Assembly: GCF_900078705.1 (NCBI RefSeq)
Contig: NZ_FKIF01000006.1
Location: 1,082,324 to 1,146,323, forward strand
Reading direction: 5' to 3'
From: Bordetella ansorpii
GTDB taxonomy: Bacteria; Pseudomonadota; Gammaproteobacteria; Burkholderiales; Burkholderiaceae_B
DNA: 64,000 bases
Shown: one piece after another, positions 7,900 through 15,891 of the stretch
How the letters are laid out: each line of letters starts with the position of its first letter
Position numbering within the stretch: position 1 is the first letter of the stretch
Notes under the pieces: model-generated
Seen by the model: the letters and a program-made list of their open reading frames with translations, nothing else
Database searches by the model: none
Told to the model about the DNA's origin: nothing
Made by a program: the position numbers and the translations under genes

Positions 7900-9048
7900 T
7901 CAGCGATGGGCTTTCAGCACTTCGCGCGCGATCACCACCTGCTGCACCTGAGAAGTGCCTTCATAGATGCGGAACAGGCGCACGTCGCGGTAGAAGCGTT
8001 CGACCGCGTACTCGGCCATATAACCCGCGCCGCCGTGGATCTGCACCGCGCGGTCGGCCACGCGGCCCACCATCTCGCTGGCGTACAGCTTGCAGCAGGC
8101 CGCTTCCAGCGTGGTGTTCTCGCCGCGGTCGCGCTTGCGCGCGGCGTCCAGCACCATGCAGCGCGCGGCATACAGCTCGGTCTGGCTGTCGGCCAGCATG
8201 GCCTGCACCAGCTGGAAATCGGCGATGGGCTGGCCGAACTGCTTGCGTTCCAACGCATAGCGGGCCGCGTCGCGCACCAGGCGTTCGGCGATGCCCACGC
8301 ACAGCGCCGAGATGTGCAGGCGCCCTTTGTCCAGCACGCGCATGGCGGTGCGGAACCCCGTGCCCTCCTTGCCGCCCAGCAGGCTGGAAGCGGGTACGCG
8401 GCAATCCTCGAACACCACGTCGCAGGTCAGCGCGCCGGCCTGCCCCATCTTCTTGTCGGGCTTGCCCAGCGTCAGGCCCGGGGTGCCGGCCTCGACCAGG
8501 AAGCAGGAAATGGAATCCGCGCCGCGTTCCTGCGAGGTGCGCGCCATGACCGAGAACAGCCCCGCGATGGGCGCGTTGGTGATGAAGCGCTTGGTGCCGT
8601 TCAGGATGTAGTGGTCGCCGTCGCGCACGGCGCTGGTGCGCAGCGACATGGCATCCGAACCGGCCTCGGGTTCGGTCAGGGCGAACGAACCGATCACCTC
8701 GCCGCTGGCCAGCAGCGGCAGGTAGTGGCTGCGCTGCTCGTCGGTGCCGCTCATCACGATGGATTGCGAGCCGATGCCGATGTTGGTGCCCGCCAGCGAA
8801 CGGAAGGCCGGCGAGGTCTGGCCCAGCTCGAACACCACGCGCACCTCCTCTTCCATGGTCAGGCCCAGGCCGCCGTAGTCGGGCGAGATCGACAGGCCGA
8901 ACAGGCCCAGTTCGCGCATCTCCTGGACGATGCCTTCGGGCATGGCGCCCGTGGAGGCCAGCTCGTCCTCGGCGGGCACCAGGCGTTCGTTGACGAAGCG
9001 GCGCACCGCGTCCAGCAGCAGGGTCAGGGTTTCGTTGTCCAGAGCCAT
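7900..9048 (-). CDS. Acyl-CoA dehydrogenase
   Basis: FAD-dependent alpha,beta-desaturation of an acyl-CoA, the first oxidative step of beta-oxidation. The 382-residue length and three-part fold match short/medium-chain enzymes. Visible signatures are FALTEPEAGSDAMSLRTSA, the KRFITNAPIA segment, and near the C-terminus VERFYRDVRLFRIYEGTSQV, whose Glu in YEGT is the catalytic base in medium-chain enzymes. The start MALDNETL at 9048 was preferred over the much longer open frame reaching 9723, because that extension overlaps the TetR gene in another frame. It lies 41 bases after the TetR gene, so the two are probably cotranscribed. Confidence 0.93.
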   Translation of the reverse strand: MALDNETLTLLLDAVRRFVNERLVPAEDELASTGAMPEGIVQEMRELGLFGLSISPDYGGLGLTMEEEVRVVFELGQTSPAFRSLAGTNIGIGSQSIVMSGTDEQRSHYLPLLASGEVIGSFALTEPEAGSDAMSLRTSAVRDGDHYILNGTKRFITNAPIAGLFSVMARTSQERGADSISCFLVEAGTPGLTLGKPDKKMGQAGALTCDVVFEDCRVPASSLLGGKEGTGFRTAMRVLDKGRLHISALCVGIAERLVRDAARYALERKQFGQPIADFQLVQAMLADSQTELYAARCMVLDAARKRDRGENTTLEAACCKLYASEMVGRVADRAVQIHGGAGYMAEYAVERFYRDVRLFRIYEGTSQVQQVVIAREVLKAHR

Positions 9049-9089
9049 CGGGGTTCCTGGCGAATCAAGAGAAGAAAGAAGAGCCCGCG

Positions 9090-9701
9090 TCAGGGACGCA
9101 GGCCGTTGGTGATCAGATCGAAATAGCCCTCGGCGATGCGCTGCGCGCTGTCGCCCTGGCCGGGCTTGTACCAGCGCACCATCCAGTTCAGCATGGAGAG
9201 CACCGCGCGGCCCGTGGCCGCCACGTCGACGGCCCGGAAATGGCCTTGCGCCACGCCTTCGGCCAGCACTTCGCGCAGCAGGGCCTCGTAGCCGTCGCGC
9301 AGGCGAGCCGCGTCGGCGCGCTCGGGCAACGCCATGCCGGAATAGCCGATCAGCATGGTGACGAACTGGGCGTGGTGGCGCTCGAAGAAGCCGGCGTGCG
9401 CCTGCATGAAGGCGCGCAGCTTGGGCAGGCCCGGCTCGGCCTGGAAGGTGGCCGAACGCACCGCCTGCGACAGCCCCTCGATGGTTTCGAGGATGATGGC
9501 GTCGTAGATGTCCTGCTTGGTCTGGTAGTAGTGGTAGATGGCCGCCTTGGAGACGCCCAACTGGCCGGCCAGGTCGGCGATGGAGCTGTTCTCGTACCCG
9601 CTTTGGGCGAACAGGCTGGCCGCGGCGGCCAGGATGCGTTCGCGCGGGGCCTCCAGCGTGGGAGGACGGCCGCGGCGGGGAGAAGGGGACGGTTCTGCCA
9701 T
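9090..9701 (-). CDS. TetR family transcriptional regulator
   Basis: A 203-residue repressor. The N-terminal helix-turn-helix (about residues 18-64) contains RERILAAAASLFAQSGYENS and LGVSKAAIYHYYQTKQDIYD, the hallmark TetR recognition helix. The C-terminal part is a helical ligand-binding domain of the type found in regulators of acyl-CoA metabolism. It is the first gene of the leftward acyl-CoA degradation set and is divergent from the nitronate monooxygenase gene. A 16-base palindrome at 9770-9785 between them is the likely operator, so it probably controls both directions and itself. An acyl-CoA is the most likely inducer. Confidence 0.92.
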   Translation of the reverse strand: MAEPSPSPRRGRPPTLEAPRERILAAAASLFAQSGYENSSIADLAGQLGVSKAAIYHYYQTKQDIYDAIILETIEGLSQAVRSATFQAEPGLPKLRAFMQAHAGFFERHHAQFVTMLIGYSGMALPERADAARLRDGYEALLREVLAEGVAQGHFRAVDVAATGRAVLSMLNWMVRWYKPGQGDSAQRIAEGYFDLITNGLRP

Positions 9702-9769
9702 GAGGATCGAGCTTTTCGCGCATTGACAGCGCGACGGAGCCTGCCGTTAAATTTGTGGAGCGATTTAAT

Positions 9770-9785
9770 TACCGGACGACCGGTA
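9770..9785. promoter_or_regulatory. Putative TetR operator
   Basis: TACCGG and CCGGTA form a perfect inverted repeat around four bases (TACCGGACGACCGGTA). It lies in the 144-base gap between the divergent tetR and nitronate monooxygenase genes, flanked by AT-rich bases suitable for -10 elements. Size, symmetry and place fit a TetR-family operator. Confidence 0.6.
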
Positions 9786-9845
9786 GATAATTATAGGACG
9801 GCCCGCCGCGTTCGGACAATCCCCGTCCCTTGTCGAGGAGCTTGC

Positions 9846-10838
9846 ATGAGTACACCCGCCGTTTCCGCCCGTCCCGCCACCGTCACGGACCTGTACGCCC
9901 GCCTGACGCTGCCCGTGGTGTGTTCGCCCATGTTCATCGTGTCCAACCCCAAGCTGGTGCTGGCGCAATGCGCGGCCGGCGTCATGGGCTCGTTCCCGGC
10001 CCTCAATGCCCGCCCGCAAAGCCTGCTGGACGAATGGCTGGACGAAATCAACGGCGGCCTGCAATCGCTGCGCGAGGCCGAGCCGCAACGCAAGATCGCG
10101 CCCTACGCGGTCAACCAGATCATCCATACCTCGAACGACCGGCTGGAGCACGACCTGCAATCGTGCGAACGCCACAAGGTGCCCTACATCATCACCAGCC
10201 TGCGCGCGCCGGGCGATGTGGTGGCGGGGGTGCACGCCTGGGGCGGCAAGGTCTTCCACGACGTGACCACGCTGCGCCACGCCGAGAAGGCGCTGGAAGC
10301 GGGCGTGGACGGCCTGATCCTGGTGTGCGCGGGCGCGGGCGGCCATGCCGGCACGCTGAGTCCGCTGGCGCTGGTATCCGAAGTGCGCCGCTTCTACGAC
10401 GGCCCGCTGATCCTGTCGGGCGCCATCGCCACCGGCGACGCCATCCTGGCCGCGCAGGCCATGGGCGCGGACTTCGCCTACATCGGCACGCGCTTCATCG
10501 CCAGTGCCGAAGCCAACGCGGCCGAGGGCTACAAGCAGGCCATCGTCGAGGCCAGCGCCTCCGACATCCTGTACACCCCCTTCTTCACCGGCATTCCGGG
10601 CAACTACCTGAAATCCAGCATCGTCGCGGCGGGCCTGGACCCCGCGGCCCTGCCCTCGCCCGAGGCCGGCGCGTCGAACTTCGGCAGCTCGCGCACCAAG
10701 CCCTGGAAGGACATCTGGGGCGCGGGCCAGGGCGTGGGCGCCATCGACAGCGTGCTGCCGGCAGGCGAAATCGTGGCGCGGCTGCATGGCGAATACACGG
10801 CCGCCCGCGCGCGCCTGGCCAACGGAGCCTTCTGGTGA
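9846..10838 (+). CDS. Nitronate monooxygenase (FMN-dependent)
   Basis: A 330-residue TIM-barrel flavoprotein of the 2-nitropropane dioxygenase family, which oxidises alkyl nitronates to carbonyl compounds and nitrite. Members in acyl-CoA gene sets may have other, undefined oxidative roles. Seen in sequence: LPVVCSPMFIVSNPKLVLA at the N-terminus, the CAGAGGHAGT motif with the histidine that is the catalytic base in this family, and the FMN phosphate region ILSGAIATGDAILAAQAMGA. The ATG follows GAGGAG by seven bases. The stop overlaps the GTG start of the next gene, an enoyl-CoA hydratase, so both are translationally coupled and probably act in one pathway. Confidence 0.88.
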   Translation: MSTPAVSARPATVTDLYARLTLPVVCSPMFIVSNPKLVLAQCAAGVMGSFPALNARPQSLLDEWLDEINGGLQSLREAEPQRKIAPYAVNQIIHTSNDRLEHDLQSCERHKVPYIITSLRAPGDVVAGVHAWGGKVFHDVTTLRHAEKALEAGVDGLILVCAGAGGHAGTLSPLALVSEVRRFYDGPLILSGAIATGDAILAAQAMGADFAYIGTRFIASAEANAAEGYKQAIVEASASDILYTPFFTGIPGNYLKSSIVAAGLDPAALPSPEAGASNFGSSRTKPWKDIWGAGQGVGAIDSVLPAGEIVARLHGEYTAARARLANGAFW

Positions 10839-11599
10839 ACGCGCCGGCAGAAGACACGGGTGTCGTCAGCACGCGCGAAGGCGCGGTGCTGACGCTGACC
10901 ATCGACCGCCCCGACCGCCGCAATGCGCTGCACCTGGCCGCCTACGGCGAACTGGCCGCGCAATTGAAGCGCGCCAACGAGGATCCCGGCCTGGCCGCCG
11001 TGATCCTGACCGGCGCGGGCGCGCACTTCACGGCGGGCAACGACCTGCGCGACTTCCAGGCGCAGCCCCATCGGCCGGCGGGCGACAGCGCGGGCCTGGG
11101 CTTCCTGCGCGCGCTGATCGACCTGGACGTGCCGGTGATCGCGGCGGTCGAAGGCTACGCCATCGGCGTGGGCGTCACGCTGCTGCAGCACTGCGACTTC
11201 GTGCATGCGGCCGGCAACGCCACGCTGCGCATGCCTTTCACGTCGCTGGGCCTGTGTCCGGAAGGCGGCTCCAGCCTGATGATGGCGCGGCTGGCGGGCG
11301 CCCGCAAAGCAGCGCAATGGCTGCTGCTGGGCAAGGCCATCGATGCGCGCGAAGCCTGCGAGGCGGGCCTGGTCACCAGCGTGACCCCGGCGGGCGGCGC
11401 ACTGGCGGCGGCCCAGGCCACCGCCGCGCAGTTGGCCGCGCTGCCCGCCGGTTCGCTGCGCGCCAGCAAGTCGCTGATGCGACGCGCGGACCGCGCGGCG
11501 CTGCACGACACGCTATCGGTGGAAGCGGATGCGTTCCGCCAACGGCTGGCCTCGCCGGAAGCGCAGCAGGCGTTCGCCAAGTTCTTCGAGAAGAAATAG
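10835..11599 (+). CDS. Enoyl-CoA hydratase/isomerase family protein
   Basis: A 254-residue crotonase-fold protein beginning with GTG inside the preceding gene's stop (GTGA overlap), with GGAG about eight bases upstream. The oxyanion-hole segments GAHFTAGNDLRDF and EGYAIGVGVTLLQHC are present, followed by SLGLCPEGGSS, where the usual second catalytic glutamate region sits. The GVGVT stretch lacks the first glutamate (GxCE) of true hydratases. It may therefore be an isomerase, or a hydratase with one acid, of the PaaG/Eci type. The coupling to nitronate monooxygenase and the TetR operator upstream place it in the same regulon as the leftward acyl-CoA genes. Confidence 0.88.
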   Translation: MNAPAEDTGVVSTREGAVLTLTIDRPDRRNALHLAAYGELAAQLKRANEDPGLAAVILTGAGAHFTAGNDLRDFQAQPHRPAGDSAGLGFLRALIDLDVPVIAAVEGYAIGVGVTLLQHCDFVHAAGNATLRMPFTSLGLCPEGGSSLMMARLAGARKAAQWLLLGKAIDAREACEAGLVTSVTPAGGALAAAQATAAQLAALPAGSLRASKSLMRRADRAALHDTLSVEADAFRQRLASPEAQQAFAKFFEKK

Positions 11600-11606
11600 C
11601 GGGTCG

Positions 11607-11625
11607 GGCCGCCGGCACGGCGGCC
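11607..11625. terminator. Hairpin between convergent hydratase genes
   Basis: GGCCGCCG and CGGCGGCC pair perfectly around GCA, eight bases after the rightward hydratase stop. No T-run follows, so the role as a terminator is only suggested by place. Confidence 0.35.
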
Positions 11626-11705
11626 GCTGCACGGGTCCGGGAGCTCGGGCCGGACGCCCGGACGGCGCGCAGGTGCGCGGCGTCCGCTCAAGCACCGCGC
11701 CCGCT

Positions 11706-12539
11706 TCAGAACGGCGCGTTCGACGTGAAGTTCGGCGGCCGCCGCTCGCGCAGCGACTGAATCCCTTCGCGCACGTCCGGTCCCGCGAAGCCCATGAACT
11801 CCAGCGCCAGCGAGGCATCGAAGCTGGGACCGGCCAGGCGCAGCCAATTGTTCAACGCATACTTGGTCCAGCGGATCGCCGTCTGCGAACCCGTGGCCAG
11901 GCGATTGGCCACCTCGAATGCCCGCGGCAGCAGGTCCGCCTCGTCCACGCACAGCGACACCAGGCCGATGCGCTCGGCCTCTTCGCCGCTGACCGTCTCG
12001 CACAGCAGCAGGTAGTACTTGGCCTTGGCCATGCCGCACAACAGGGGCCACACGATGGCGGCATGGTCGCCGGCCGCCACGCCCAGGCGGGTGTGGCCGT
12101 CGATGATGCGCGCGTCGCGCGTGGCGATCGAGATGTCGGCCAGCAGGCCCGCCACCAGCCCCGCCCCCACCGCCGCGCCATGCATGGCCGACACGATGGG
12201 CTTGCCGCAGTTGATCACGTTGTAGACCAGGTCGCGCGCCTCGCGCCACACGCGGGCGCGGATCTCGAAGTCATCGGCCATCTGCTGGACTAGGTCCAGG
12301 TCGCCGCCCCCGGAAAAGCCCTTGCCCTCGCCCCGCAGCACCACCGCGCGCGTGTCGGGATCGGTGTCGATGTCGCGCCAGATGTCGGCCAGTTCGCGAT
12401 GCATGCGGTCATCGGCCGTGGACAGGCGGCCCGGCTGATGCTGGGGCGATCCCATGATGACCTCCAGCACGCCGTGCGGGTGGCGGCGCAACTTGAGCGA
12501 TTGGTAATGGGCGTAGTGATCCAGCTCGGGATTGAGCAT
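11706..12539 (-). CDS. Enoyl-CoA hydratase/isomerase family protein
   Basis: A 277-residue crotonase-fold protein. Features are [17 protein letters not shown] (oxyanion-hole residues), the [19 protein letters not shown] segment, and a C-terminal helical region ending FTSNAPF. The usual GxCE glutamate is replaced by GAGLVAG, so it is not a classical hydratase. Start at 12539 ([13 protein letters not shown]) has AGGAG before it; an in-frame extension to 12692 is unlikely because it lacks a ribosome site and is low in conserved sequence. It is convergent with the rightward hydratase and transcribed alone. Substrate unknown. Confidence 0.87.
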   Translation of the reverse strand: MLNPELDHYAHYQSLKLRRHPHGVLEVIMGSPQHQPGRLSTADDRMHRELADIWRDIDTDPDTRAVVLRGEGKGFSGGGDLDLVQQMADDFEIRARVWREARDLVYNVINCGKPIVSAMHGAAVGAGLVAGLLADISIATRDARIIDGHTRLGVAAGDHAAIVWPLLCGMAKAKYYLLLCETVSGEEAERIGLVSLCVDEADLLPRAFEVANRLATGSQTAIRWTKYALNNWLRLAGPSFDASLALEFMGFAGPDVREGIQSLRERRPPNFTSNAPF

Positions 12540-12753
12540 CGTTGGTCTCCTGGATATGTTGCAGGCCATGGCCCGCATTTTTCTTTTCTCGCCGCACGCC
12601 GGAACGCGGGAGAGGTTTTTCGACGCCGAGCGCCCTGCGCGGGGCGGCGCCGCTTGAAGCGCCATCCCGCCGAAGCCCGGCGTAGGGGCCAAGCCCCCAC
12701 ATCAGGCACTATAGAGGGATCGTCCACCGCCTGCCCGCCCGACGTATCAGCCC

Positions 12754-13602
12754 ATGAACACTGCGCCCGCCCCCATCCTGCGCGAACACCTGCCCGCGTT
12801 GTTCGCCGCACGCGCCGACGACTCGCACAAGGGAACGCACGGCACGCTGGCCGTGCTGGGCGGGGGGCCCGGCATGGCAGGTGCGGCGCTGCTGGCCGCG
12901 CGCGCCGCGCTGCGCACGGGGGCGGGCAAGGTATTCGTAGGCTTCGCGCAAGAAGGTCCGCCCCTGGCTTGCGACCCCATGCAACCGGAGTTGATGCTGC
13001 GTGTCGCGGACGACTTGCTCGCCGACGGCGCCCTGGGCATCACGGCATGGGTGGCGGGTTGCGGATTGGGCACCGGCCCGCTGGCCGTCAGATCGCTGTC
13101 GGCCCTGTTCGCGCGGCGCGGCGACGCCGCGATGGTGCTGGACGCGGATGCGCTGAACCTGCTGGCCCAGGGCGCGGTAGCCGCGCAATGGGGCCAGGCG
13201 CCCGTGGCGCTGACGCCCCACCCCGCCGAAGCCGCCCGGCTGCTGGGCTGCACCACCGCCGACGTGCAGGCCAGCCGCCCCGAGGCGGCACAGGCCCTGG
13301 CCCGCCGCTACGCCGCGTGGATCGCGCTGAAAGGCGCCGGCACGCTGGTGTGCCGCCCGGATGGGCACTGCGCCATCAACACCACCGGCAATCCTGGCCT
13401 GGCCACGGCAGGCACGGGGGACGTGCTGGCCGGCATCATGGGCAGCCTGTTCGCGCAACGCATCCCCCTGGACCAGGCGGTACCCGGCGCCGTCTGGCTG
13501 CATGGCGCCGCCGCCGACCGGCTGGTCGAGGCCGGCGTCGGGCCTATCGGACTGACGGCTGGTGAACTGGCCGATGCGGCCCGGCGCATCCGCAACGGCT
13601 GA
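12754..13602 (+). CDS. nnrD: ADP-dependent (S)-NAD(P)H-hydrate dehydratase
   Basis: Repairs hydrated NADH and NADPH by ADP-dependent dehydration. The 282-residue protein is the stand-alone C-terminal (YjeF_C, ribokinase-like) domain without the NnrE epimerase domain found in longer fusions. Key motifs are [20 protein letters not shown] near residues 28-47, [25 protein letters not shown], and the catalytic [20 protein letters not shown], whose Asp is the base. No epimerase gene is seen in the window. It is a single gene transcribed away from the leftward hydratase. Confidence 0.93.
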   Translation: MNTAPAPILREHLPALFAARADDSHKGTHGTLAVLGGGPGMAGAALLAARAALRTGAGKVFVGFAQEGPPLACDPMQPELMLRVADDLLADGALGITAWVAGCGLGTGPLAVRSLSALFARRGDAAMVLDADALNLLAQGAVAAQWGQAPVALTPHPAEAARLLGCTTADVQASRPEAAQALARRYAAWIALKGAGTLVCRPDGHCAINTTGNPGLATAGTGDVLAGIMGSLFAQRIPLDQAVPGAVWLHGAAADRLVEAGVGPIGLTAGELADAARRIRNG

Positions 13603-13898
13603 CCGACAGCGCGCCCCCTCTGGCCACGGCTTGGCGGCTGGGCAGCGGATAACCGGCAGATGACAAGTCTTGGTCAACGGATGGACGGGCTGGGGTCCGG
13701 CCAACGCCCCAAATCCAGGGGTTGCCTGCCGCACACACGGCCCTGTTCCAGGCGCGCGACACTCCAAGGCCACCGTCCAATATCCAATAACCCAATGATT
13801 CATAAAGGATTTTCTTGGATAAAGTTTGACTGCGCCACTCCTGCTCATCGTGGAAACGCCGCTGGCTCGCCTGTGGAAAAGTGCATTTTTGCCACACC

Positions 13899-13913
13899 TA
13901 GGGTTTTCCCCTA
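13899..13913. promoter_or_regulatory. TAGGG dyad, upstream copy
   Basis: TAGGG-TTTT-CCCCTA is a near-perfect inverted repeat 35 bases upstream of a second, better copy that overlaps the promoter of the 77-residue gene. It is probably a paired binding site of an unidentified regulator. Confidence 0.45.
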
Positions 13914-13921
13914 AATTCTGC

Positions 13922-13951
13922 TTGCGCTCGATCTAGGGTTATCCCTATAAT
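13922..13951 (+). promoter_or_regulatory. Promoter of the 77-residue gene with an embedded dyad
   Basis: TTGCGC at 13922-13927 and TATAAT at 13946-13951 are 18 bases apart. The spacer holds the perfect inverted repeat TAGGG-TTAT-CCCTA (13934-13947), whose right arm overlaps the -10 element. A protein bound here would block RNA polymerase, or an activator of the MerR type could remodel the spacer. The first gene downstream starts at 13984. Confidence 0.55.
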
Positions 13952-13983
13952 CGTTTCTACTGATAGACCAACTGGAGTACACC

Positions 13984-14217
13984 ATGAGCGACCTGAGCCT
14001 GAACACCAATAGCCGTCTGACCGATGCGCTGGAACGTGACCTGCTGCGTGGCGCAATGGAAAACCCTTCGTCCCTGCGTGCCCAGAACGTGCTGATGTCC
14101 GCCGTTTCGGGTGTTGCCCGCGCGATCGGCAATCTGTTCGCCTTTTTTGACGAAGTCCACGAAACGATGAACCGCGCCCGCGCCCAGAACGCGCGCTTCA
14201 GCGGTTCGCACTGGTAA
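13984..14217 (+). CDS. Small conserved hypothetical protein (77 aa)
   Basis: A 77-residue soluble protein with no signal peptide, mostly helical, with an Arg/Ala/Asn-rich C-terminus (NRARAQNARFSGSHW). I do not recognise a Pfam family with certainty; the size resembles short DUF1127-type proteins, but the arginine-rich DUF1127 core is absent. It is very likely real: GGAG lies seven bases before the ATG, a strong promoter lies upstream, and base composition is lower in GC than its neighbours, as in highly expressed genes. Followed by an unusual 3' region with repeated GCAGT and a strong terminator. Confidence 0.75.
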   Translation: MSDLSLNTNSRLTDALERDLLRGAMENPSSLRAQNVLMSAVSGVARAIGNLFAFFDEVHETMNRARAQNARFSGSHW

Positions 14218-14366
14218 GCCGTCCCGACGTGCGTGCCGGGCGGCGACCGATCTCCCGCCCAGCCCGGTCCAACCACGTCCCGACGGTCACGCGGCCCGGC
14301 CTCACCCGCGCCGCCCGCCATGTCCCCGCGAGCAGCACCTGCCCGGACATGGCGCCCCGATGTCGT

Positions 14367-14526
14367 GCAGTTGTTGTCGTGCAGTGCCTGAGGTAGTGCC
14401 TGAGTTGAAGTACCCGCAAGTGCAGTCGTTGTTTTCCGCAGTACCCAAGCCTGGCGTTGTCGCAGTCGATGTTCAGCAGTATCCGGGCTTGAAGCAGTAG
14501 CCGTTGCGCAGTATTGAAGCCGCAGT
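14367..14526 (+). repeat. Degenerate GCAGT repeat array in 3' region
   Basis: The pentamer GCAGT occurs at 14367, 14381, 14422, 14438, 14462, 14476, 14494, 14508 and 14522, with a GTAGT variant at 14393. Five of the nine gaps are exactly 14 bases, or two turns less a few bases, and the others are 12-29. Flanking bases are also shared (TTGAAG, AGTACCC/AGTATCC). No reading frame covers it. It is followed within ten bases by a strong terminator, so it should be present in the RNA of the upstream gene or in a separate small RNA. Confidence 0.6.
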
Positions 14527-14534
14527 AAGGCAGG

Positions 14535-14573
14535 CGCCCCAAGACCGCTGTTTCGGTCTTGGGGCGTTTGTTT
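14535..14573 (+). terminator. Strong rho-independent terminator
   Basis: A perfect 13-base stem (CGCCCCAAGACCG with its complement) and six-base loop end at 14566 and are followed by TTTGTTTG. It would end transcription of the 77-residue gene and the GCAGT array, and it stands 26 bases from the stop of the convergent glycosyltransferase gene. Confidence 0.85.
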
Positions 14574-14599
14574 GTCCGCTCTGCGGCAACCGCATTGGG

Positions 14600-15313
14600 T
14601 CAGGCGGGCAGGCGCAGCACCTCGTCGGAGGGCCGGTCGGCGTCGTCCGCATCGCCGCGCCAGGCCCGCCGCAGTGTCGTGGCGAATCCCCCCGCCACGC
14701 GGGAATAGGCTCTCGCGCTGGTCGTGACCCTGGGGCGAGCCGACCATGCGATCACCGTCCCCGCCCGCTCGAAGCGATCCACCAAGGCCTGGTCCTCGCT
14801 GCAGGCCAGCGCCTCGAAGCCGCCGATCCGCAGATAGGCCTGCGCGTCGATGCCCAGGTTGGCCCCATGCACATGCCGGTGCCCCTCCCGGTCCTGGTAA
14901 GCGGCGAGAAACCCGGCTCGCGCCGTTTCGGCATGCATGCCATGGCTGTCCCAATCCATGACGCCAACGGTTCCGCACACCACCTCGGCGCACAGGGCCA
15001 ACTGATCCGTCAACCACGATTCCGAGACCAGCGTGTCGGCATCCGTGAAGGCCAACCAGCGTGCTCCCGCCGCGATCAGGTGGGTGGCGCCAACGGCACG
15101 CGCCACGCCTACGTTGCGGTGCTGCACCGGCAGCAGAGTGACGCCCCAGGCGCTGGCCCGTTCCGCCGTGCCGTCGCCGCAGGCATCCAGCACCACCACG
15201 ATCTCGACGGGCTCTCCGTTCAAGCCCTCATGGATCGAGGCGCCCACCACTGACGCCAGGCAGCGGTCGATGTAGTCCTCTTCATCATGTGCCGGAATAC
15301 AGATCCCGATCAT
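14600..15313 (-). CDS. Family 2 glycosyltransferase
   Basis: A 237-residue GT-A fold enzyme expected to transfer a sugar from a nucleotide-sugar donor in the cytoplasm. It shows CIPAHDEEDYI at residues 5-15, VVVLDACGDGT at 39-49, the metal-binding DAD at 91-93 (FTDADT), and SEDQALVDRF, whose ED is the usual catalytic acid region. There is no membrane helix, so it is not a processive polysaccharide synthase. The ATG overlaps the stop of the methyltransferase gene (ATGA), making it the last of four coupled genes. I infer it modifies the same small molecule or oligosaccharide as its neighbours. Confidence 0.9.
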   Translation of the reverse strand: MIGICIPAHDEEDYIDRCLASVVGASIHEGLNGEPVEIVVVLDACGDGTAERASAWGVTLLPVQHRNVGVARAVGATHLIAAGARWLAFTDADTLVSESWLTDQLALCAEVVCGTVGVMDWDSHGMHAETARAGFLAAYQDREGHRHVHGANLGIDAQAYLRIGGFEALACSEDQALVDRFERAGTVIAWSARPRVTTSARAYSRVAGGFATTLRRAWRGDADDADRPSDEVLRLPA

Positions 15314-15891
15314 GCCGTGCCTCCCGGCTTGCGCCAGACGTCCAGGCGAAACCGTGCGTCCTCATGCATGACGATCCGGCCGAATCCCGACAATGCGTCC
15401 ACTCGCGCATGGACGCGCGAGGTCGCCTGGCGGCGGTCATGGAAATCTTCCGTGCAGTGGCACATCACCCAATCTCCTCCTGGCGCCAGGCAGCGCAGGC
15501 ACTGGCCTACGAAGACATCCAGGTCGTGATCGTCGAGGTAATAGGCCAACTCGGACACCACGATCAGATCCGTCGATTCCAGGGTGCCCGCGGGCCACTG
15601 CCGCGGCAGTTGCAACGCCTGCGCACTGACGTGCGTGCTGCCCGATTGCTCGATCCACTGGCGGCATCGCGCGACGGCGGCCTCCGACCCGTCGATGGCG
15701 TATACCCGCTCGCACCGGCCGGCCAGGCGGCGCGAGGCCTCGCCTTCCCCGCATCCCAGATCCAGGGCCAGCCCATAGCGTTCCCGTGGCAGACAGGCCA
15801 TGAGCAGGTCCAGCTTGCGGCGCTCGTACCAATCCGTCCGCAATCGCCAAGGATCGGTTTGGCGGCGGTACATCGCATCGAAGTCGGTCAT
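15310..15891 (-). CDS. SAM-dependent methyltransferase (NodS-like)
   Basis: A 193-residue class I methyltransferase. The glycine-rich SAM motif ALDLGCGEGE lies at residues 42-51, an acidic residue ends the second strand (YAIDGSEAAV), and the N-terminal MYRRQTDPWRLRTDWYERRK matches NodS-like enzymes, which N-methylate deacetylated chitooligosaccharides. Start chosen at 15891 because it overlaps the PIG-L stop by ATGA; the longer open frame upstream is antisense-like sequence within the deacetylase gene. In some bacteria this domain is fused to the PIG-L domain, which supports joint action on an amino sugar or related amine. Confidence 0.9.
   Translation of the reverse strand: MTDFDAMYRRQTDPWRLRTDWYERRKLDLLMACLPRERYGLALDLGCGEGEASRRLAGRCERVYAIDGSEAAVARCRQWIEQSGSTHVSAQALQLPRQWPAGTLESTDLIVVSELAYYLDDHDLDVFVGQCLRCLAPGGDWVMCHCTEDFHDRRQATSRVHARVDALSGFGRIVMHEDARFRLDVWRKPGGTA

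Noticed and set aside
9090..9723. N-terminal extension of the acyl-CoA dehydrogenase across the TetR gene
   Set aside because: The in-frame extension is the shadow of tetR. The dehydrogenase family begins at the ATG at 9048.
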